Of a stretch of 64,000 bases of DNA, positions 59,222 through 64,000 are shown piece by piece. Numbering within the stretch: the stretch's first letter is position 1; each line of letters begins with the position of its first letter. The DNA is from Lytechinus variegatus. Lineage: Eukaryota; Echinodermata; Echinoidea; Temnopleuroida; Toxopneustidae. The notes below the pieces were generated by a model. The model saw only the letters and a program-made list of their open reading frames with translations. It was not told the DNA's origin and ran no database searches. Position numbers and translations under genes: made by a program. Where the stretch lies: NCBI RefSeq assembly GCF_018143015.1, contig NC_054743.1, positions 31,893,934-31,957,933 on the forward strand, read 5' to 3'.

Positions 59222-62200
59222 TCAGGTGAATTTGTAAGCATAGGTGAGATACACCCGTCTGAAGATGAGGACGATAATGACGAAACTGAAGATGCTCATT
59301 GTAACCAAGGGGCACATTATCCCCTGGAGTCCTCGCTCCTCTGACGGACGATGGGAGGTATGTCCACTGGTGCTTTGGTTGGGAGGGGAAGACGAACTGG
59401 ATTGACTAGGAACATTAGTTCTTTGTCTCACCCCATCACTGTTTGAACTGTCACTGGTAGGCGGTGATTGGCTTACGGGCGGAGACGCGGAAGACTGATT
59501 GCTACCACTTGGAGTGTCAGGACTGTTCGTATCTGCAGCCACCTGTGGCTGGGCACTGTTGACTTCCGCTGGCTGCGAAGGCGTGGCTGGATTGTGGTTG
59601 GGGATGCCGAACTGTCCCTGGCCTGGCATCATGAAGTTCGGTGGTAAAGGCATAAAAGGGGGCTGCATCTGACCCATCCCCATACCGGGGTTCATCATAT
59701 TGAAAGGGTGTGGTGGAAGGGGGGCAGGCACTTGGCCGTTGGCTGGGGCGGCGGCAGGTTCAGCGGCTGGAGGGGTTGATGGTGATTCCGATGTACTTGA
59801 TTGCTTCTTCTCCTCTTTCTGTCAAAATAATCACAAAGTAAGAGAAAAATATCAGGGACACATGAAGGTAAATCTGATCCTCAATGACTTTTTAATACTA
59901 AAATATATTCATATATCTAATGGCTTCTCCTCCCAATACACAACAACCTTTGATACCCAGCAATTGATCTAAATATACATTAGTATACAAATAATGCACG
60001 TAAGCGCGTGCATACAGGGCCAAATAATGAACGATGTGCGAGAAGAGCCAATGGATATACCGCACCTAGGTGGTCCGCAGGACCGAGTGTGGTATATCCA
60101 TTTGGGGAGTCGAGCACGGAGTTCATTATTTAGGTCCTCTATGCACAAGAATGCGTGCATTGTTTGTTTTATACAACCCCCCATGTTACTGGGTTGCCCA
60201 AATGCTATATTTTATCTAAATTCTAGATAATTCAGATAATTCCAGACCTCGTACTATCCTGCACTCTGATGTCAGAGTACTTTTGGTATGACGTCAGAGT
60301 GCAGGATAGTGCGTTTTGGATGCAATAGTGCAATGCGCTGAATATCATGTGATCCGATTTGGACCAATCAGATTACAGAACATTCTTGGGAGTTGTATAA
60401 CAAAGATTACTGAATTCCTTTAACTTTGAGGATTAAATGAAGTATATTACCTTGAATTGGATTTGAGCAGCTAGCTCTGCAGCTTCTTTCTGCATTGCTG
60501 CTGACTTGGCTGTGACAGGAGGAAGGATGCTACGGTTTGGTGTTCCACAAGCCTCACATTTCCATTCTTGTGATCTAATACAATATATCAACATTACAAA
60601 ACTGGTAAGAACTTCCGGTCATTTATTATTTATTATTTATTTATCGTGGGGTTTATCCGGAGTGCTTTTTGTATTCTCTTGTTACCTTTACCTATATTTT
60701 TGTGACCTCTCGCTATGGCAATGCATCAATCTTGTAAGCTGCTGCTCTCTTTTTCTAAATGTTGTTTTCATCTTTTTATCATTTATGGTTGGTTACAATG
60801 TCCATGGTTCATGATTGATTAGGAGTACATTTAATTGCAATTTTTTGAAATGCAATAAAAAAAAAAAAAAAAAAAAAATATATATATACAGTGCGTCCCA
60901 GAAAAAACGAAACCGAGATTTAGCGATGATTTATCATAACTTAATCATAAATAAAATAGACAAATGACCTATCAATGTAAAGCTTAGAATCTCCTCTTTC
61001 ATCTGGTATTACTTAGATTATTCCTCATTCACGCATGAGTGAGTAAAAACAATTCGAAGAGAGGATGCCAAAAACTCACTTGGCGGGGGTATCTGAATTT
61101 CAAAAAGAAAATCACATGACTAAAAAGTTCAATATCTGCTCTTTTCTTTGATACCTCAATCACAGAAAATGGTCCAGAATTAAAAAAGTTATGATCCTTC
61201 GAAATAATGCTTGTATTTCCCTAATTTCATTAAATAAACTTGTTTTCACCGGTTTCCCACAGAAGCTATCGCACGGTAACAAAAGACTTCATGCATGGCT
61301 GATCGTTAACAAAACGGAGTGTCGAGTGAGTTTGAACGCTAGCCTGTAAAACCTCTTCATTTCTGAAATTATTGAAATTCAAGCCTTATTTCAAATAAGG
61401 CTTGAATTTCAATAATTCCAGAACTTTGTTATTTCTCGACCATTTTCTGTATTGAGGTATCAAATTAAAGAGCAGATATTGAACTTTTTAAAAATGTGGT
61501 TTTCTTTTTAAAACACAGATACGGCCCGCCAAGTGACTTTTTGGTATCCCCTTTTCAAATTGTTTTTGCTCACTCCTGCGTGAATGAGAAATAATATAAG
61601 TAATACCAGATGAAAGAAGAGATTCTAAGCTTTACATTGATAGGTCATTTGTCTATTTTATTTATGATTAAGTCATGATAAATCATCACTAAATCTCGGT
61701 TTCGTTTTTTCTGGGACGCACTGTATATATACATAAATCAACATTAGAAATACTGAACTTAATCTGCCCCTCTGGCTGTTAGATGGGTGTACAAAAAATG
61801 GCCCTTTTAGGTTTGATTACATTTTTTTGTAATAGGCCTTAGGAATTGAAACATAATTATTCTTACTTTCTGGCAAGCACTTTTCTCTCTTCTGGCGTGT
61901 AGTCTAGTGAGCCTATAGCACCCTCACCCTTTGTAGGCATAAAGCCTATGATAGCCAGAAGCACTGTGCGAACTAGATAAAAAGAAGAGATATAGGTTGC
62001 TCATAAATCAACAACAATATCATAGAACTTAATTCATTGTAAAATGTAAATCATTATCAACAGAGATTCCTTCAGGAAGATTTTATTATACTATTGTAGT
62101 ATACTATGAAAGGATTATGATCTTGTGAACATATATGAAATTTGAAAATTTTTCATTCTTCCATGATGAAAAAATAAAGTGAGTGGAAAGACTGTGTGAT

Positions 62201-63751
62201 GAAAGAAAACATACTATATATACATGTGAATAAAATTCTCTGCCTAAAAAAAAAAATCATCAAACCTCAATCTGGAAAATAATAATATTGTCCAAAGATT
62301 GAGGGATAGTTATGGTATGAAGAGATATTAGTATTTGATATATTCATTGATTACTGAATCTGAATATTAAGAAACAAAGACAGCAGATTGAAAGGACAGC
62401 TGGAATGCCTAGTAAGTAGTAGCTTGCCAAACAATACCATGGTAACAATGCTCAACTGTCAATCATACACAGTACATATTGTTGATTCCTTGCACTTTGA
62501 GTGTTAAGTATGGTCTACTTTGTATTGTCTTCCTCTAGCAAAGAGATTTCGGTGGTGTTGCAAGAAAATATTTGCGATCAATTGCAAATATTCTGTTGCC
62601 ATTTTACAACTGACAGATCAACGTTAGCTGTAGCAAATCAGATTAAACTTCTTGTTTCAAGGAGCAAATTTGCAATCAATTACTAATTTGCAATTAACTA
62701 TAAGACAAATGTTTGAATTAGGGACCAAAAATAGACTTGGGATCGATAAACTAAACCAAACATTGAGTTTTTAAAGAATAGCTTAAGATATGCAGGAGGA
62801 AATGTATGGAATAATTTAGATTCAGAACTCCAGAATGCAACTTCAATTGATACTTTTAAAAGGAAATATAAGAAAACACACTTCGCATAACACTCTCCGC
62901 TCTTTACTTTATACATCTCTATGCCGGTTTATGTTTTCTACTTTCAATTAAGCATTCATCACCCAGTGCACATGTATCTTTAGTTTTTTTTATTTATCTA
63001 TGTTTGTTAATACCTATGTCACTGTCTTTTTTTACTTTGTCTGAATTTGAATGTTTAATGCTATGTCACTCATTTTTTTTTATTACTATTTCTGAATTTA
63101 AATTATTTAATGCATTTTTTGCTGTACATTGTTAGATGTTTACTATGTCAACAGGACCATGTTAAAAAACAGTGTATATATTATCTGAACATGCTTATCC
63201 TGTATAAAGATTTTTAAATAAATAAATAATAATTAATATATAATAATTATAATGATAATCAAATGTTTCATTGAAATTACCATTATATGGCAAAGTAACC
63301 AAATGAAGTAAATGAAGAAGGGGGAGGGAGAAAAGGAAGAAATGTGAGTATGACTGGGGTGGAGAGCGAAGGGGAGGTGGGTGGTCAGGGGCCCATCTTA
63401 CAAAGAGCTGCGGTTGATCCGATCAATCGCAACTATGAAAAGCTGGCAGAGTCATCATATAAAACGCATGTTTGTGTTTCTAGATATGAATGTATATCCA
63501 TAAATTTATTGATTTCTTGACAATTTGGTGTGTTCTCCTTTGTTTACAATGGCCATTTTGCAAATTTCCTGTAGAAAAACGTATGGCACTGATGGATTTC
63601 CATGGAGTTACGATTAATTGGATCAATCGCAACTCTTTGTAAGACGGGGCCCGGACGTCCACTTACTGCTCCATGACGGTTGCCATGTTTCAGGATGATG
63701 ACCAGAGATGGACAGACAGATCTTGGTGCCGACTTCAAACCTTCCTGTGGG
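59222..63751 (-). CDS. UBE2J1: Ubiquitin-conjugating enzyme E2 J1, C-terminal part
   Basis: Four in-phase exons are visible: 63751-63667, 61972-61867, 60574-60451 and 59818-59222 (stop TGA), encoding the last 303 residues. The first carries the E2 core segment GRFEVGTKICLSISGHHPE and TWQPSWS. The second continues IRTVLLAIIGFMPTKGEG and GSLDYTPEERKVLARK. The third has a CEACG pair and a helix ending AAELAAQIQFK. The last is a long Pro/Met/Gln/Ser-rich linker ending in a hydrophobic tail anchor (about CPLVTMSIFSFVIIVLIFRR, then VYLTYAYKFT). This order and the IFRR-[IV]-YL ending match animal UBE2J1, an ER-membrane E2 acting in ER-associated degradation. Human UBE2J1 is 318 aa, so the linker here is longer. 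The exons with the active-site Cys lie beyond 64000, so catalytic competence cannot be judged. Confidence 0.93.
60005..60311. repeat. Two hairpin-forming inverted repeats in a UBE2J1 intron
   Basis: 60005-60160: CAAATAATGAACG is mirrored by GTTCATTATTTAGG, and GGATATACCGCAC by GTGTGGTATATCC. 60249-60311: ACTATCCTGCACTCTGATGT is mirrored by ACGTCAGAGTGCAGGATAGT around a short loop. Both lie in the intron 59819-60450 and look like small MITEs. Confidence 0.7.
60857..60888 (+). repeat. Poly(A) and TA tract
   Basis: About 23 A followed by TATATATA, directly abutting the mariner-like element. Confidence 0.85.
60889..61723. mobile_element. Mariner-like element with long inverted repeats in a UBE2J1 intron
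   Basis: Ends CAGTGCGTCCCAGAAAAAAC and its perfect complement, flanked by TA. Inverted identity runs about 190 bp inward (for example GACCTATCAATGTAAAGCTT mirrored by AAGCTTTACATTGATAGGTC), and a second mirrored block CAAGCCTTATTT/AAATAAGGCTTG lies at the centre. At 835 bp with no transposase frame it is a MITE or snap-back element. Confidence 0.9.
62700..63225 (+). pseudogene. 3' end of a non-LTR retrotransposon (reverse transcriptase remnant)
   Basis: At 62768-62890 a plus-strand frame reads LKNSLRYAGGNVWNNLDSE followed by FKRKYKKTHFA and a stop. This is the characteristic C terminus of CR1/L2/Jockey-like reverse transcriptases (a [RK]xG..[VLI]WN.LP-type box, then SFK+K[LY]K+). The frame breaks upstream. 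The following AT-rich 3' UTR ends GTATAAAGATTTTTAAATAAATAAATAAT, a typical short-repeat tail. It lies in the intron of UBE2J1 in antisense. Confidence 0.7.
63386..63652. mobile_element. Palindromic MITE beside a UBE2J1 exon
   Basis: Left CAGGGGCCCATCTTACAAAG and right CTTTGTAAGACGGGGCCCGG are inverted, with GATCAATCGCAACTATGAAA mirrored by TTTCCATGGAGTTACGATT-type sequence. Its right end stops about 14 bp from the splice donor of the exon at 63667-63751. Confidence 0.75.
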
Positions 63752-64000
63752 CTGATAACAAATAATGCAAAATGTATGAACATCTGTGTGTGCATACTCA
63801 TACATGTACTGTATACAATGTTTGCCTTTTTTAATATATCAACAAGGACAATTTATCAAAGAAACTATATGTATATTCATCAAAAAGTGGCAAACATTGC
63901 ACAGAACAAATGTGGAAAACTTCAAAATGCCACAGCTAACTCTCTTTAAAACTTGATTCATAATCTTTTAATCCCCATCTTATTTTTAGTCTTCATTTCC

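Overview
The window is eukaryotic nuclear DNA: AT-rich, intron-containing and crowded with short DNA transposons, SINEs and simple repeats. Repeat style and gene content point to a marine invertebrate deuterostome, most likely an echinoderm and probably a sea urchin. This is inference: no rRNA or other diagnostic marker is present. There are no operons, CRISPR arrays or bacterial features.

Three multi-exon genes can be built with consistent splice phases. (1) A ZNFX1-like NFX1-type zinc-finger helicase lies on the minus strand (31578 down to 24372; three coding exons, 1899 aa). (2) An unrecognised low-complexity and coiled-coil protein lies on the plus strand (47665 to 51657; four exons, 433 aa). 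(3) The 3' part of a UBE2J1 (yeast Ubc6-type) tail-anchored ubiquitin-conjugating enzyme lies on the minus strand (63751 down to 59222; the last four coding exons, with the catalytic-cysteine exons beyond the right edge). A probable orphan first coding exon is on the minus strand at 15159-15260, and a weak exon candidate is at 41694-41755.

The rest is mostly repeats. Bases 1-1722 are a TTCGAA-rich, G-tract satellite. Bases 2-7 kb carry hAT-like elements with GGCGGATCC or CAGTGGCGTA ends, filled with a palindromic motif of the type GCTCGCGCTTCGCGCTCGC every 100-250 bp; relatives recur at 36, 39-41 and 44-46 kb. Clean 8-bp target-site duplications support hAT-like insertions at 6269-7285, 10344-10593, 22571-22848 and 57370-57661. 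TA-flanked, mariner-like elements with inverted ends lie at 16431-17488 (a tandem array of four), 17809-18026, 20184-21172 and 60889-61723. Palindromic MITEs flanked by TTAA lie at 7419-8000, 39756-40260 and 46785-47356. There are tRNA-derived SINEs, one Alu/7SL-like SINE inside a ZNFX1 intron, and the 3' end of a non-LTR retrotransposon at 62.7-63.2 kb.

The genes show no functional linkage beyond proximity. ZNFX1 proteins act in antiviral RNA sensing and small-RNA inheritance in other animals; UBE2J1 acts in ER-associated degradation. The most interesting coding observation is that this ZNFX1-like helicase keeps its P-loop but departs from consensus in motifs III, V and VI, and carries a long ER-rich helical tail encoded by a 39-42 bp minisatellite.
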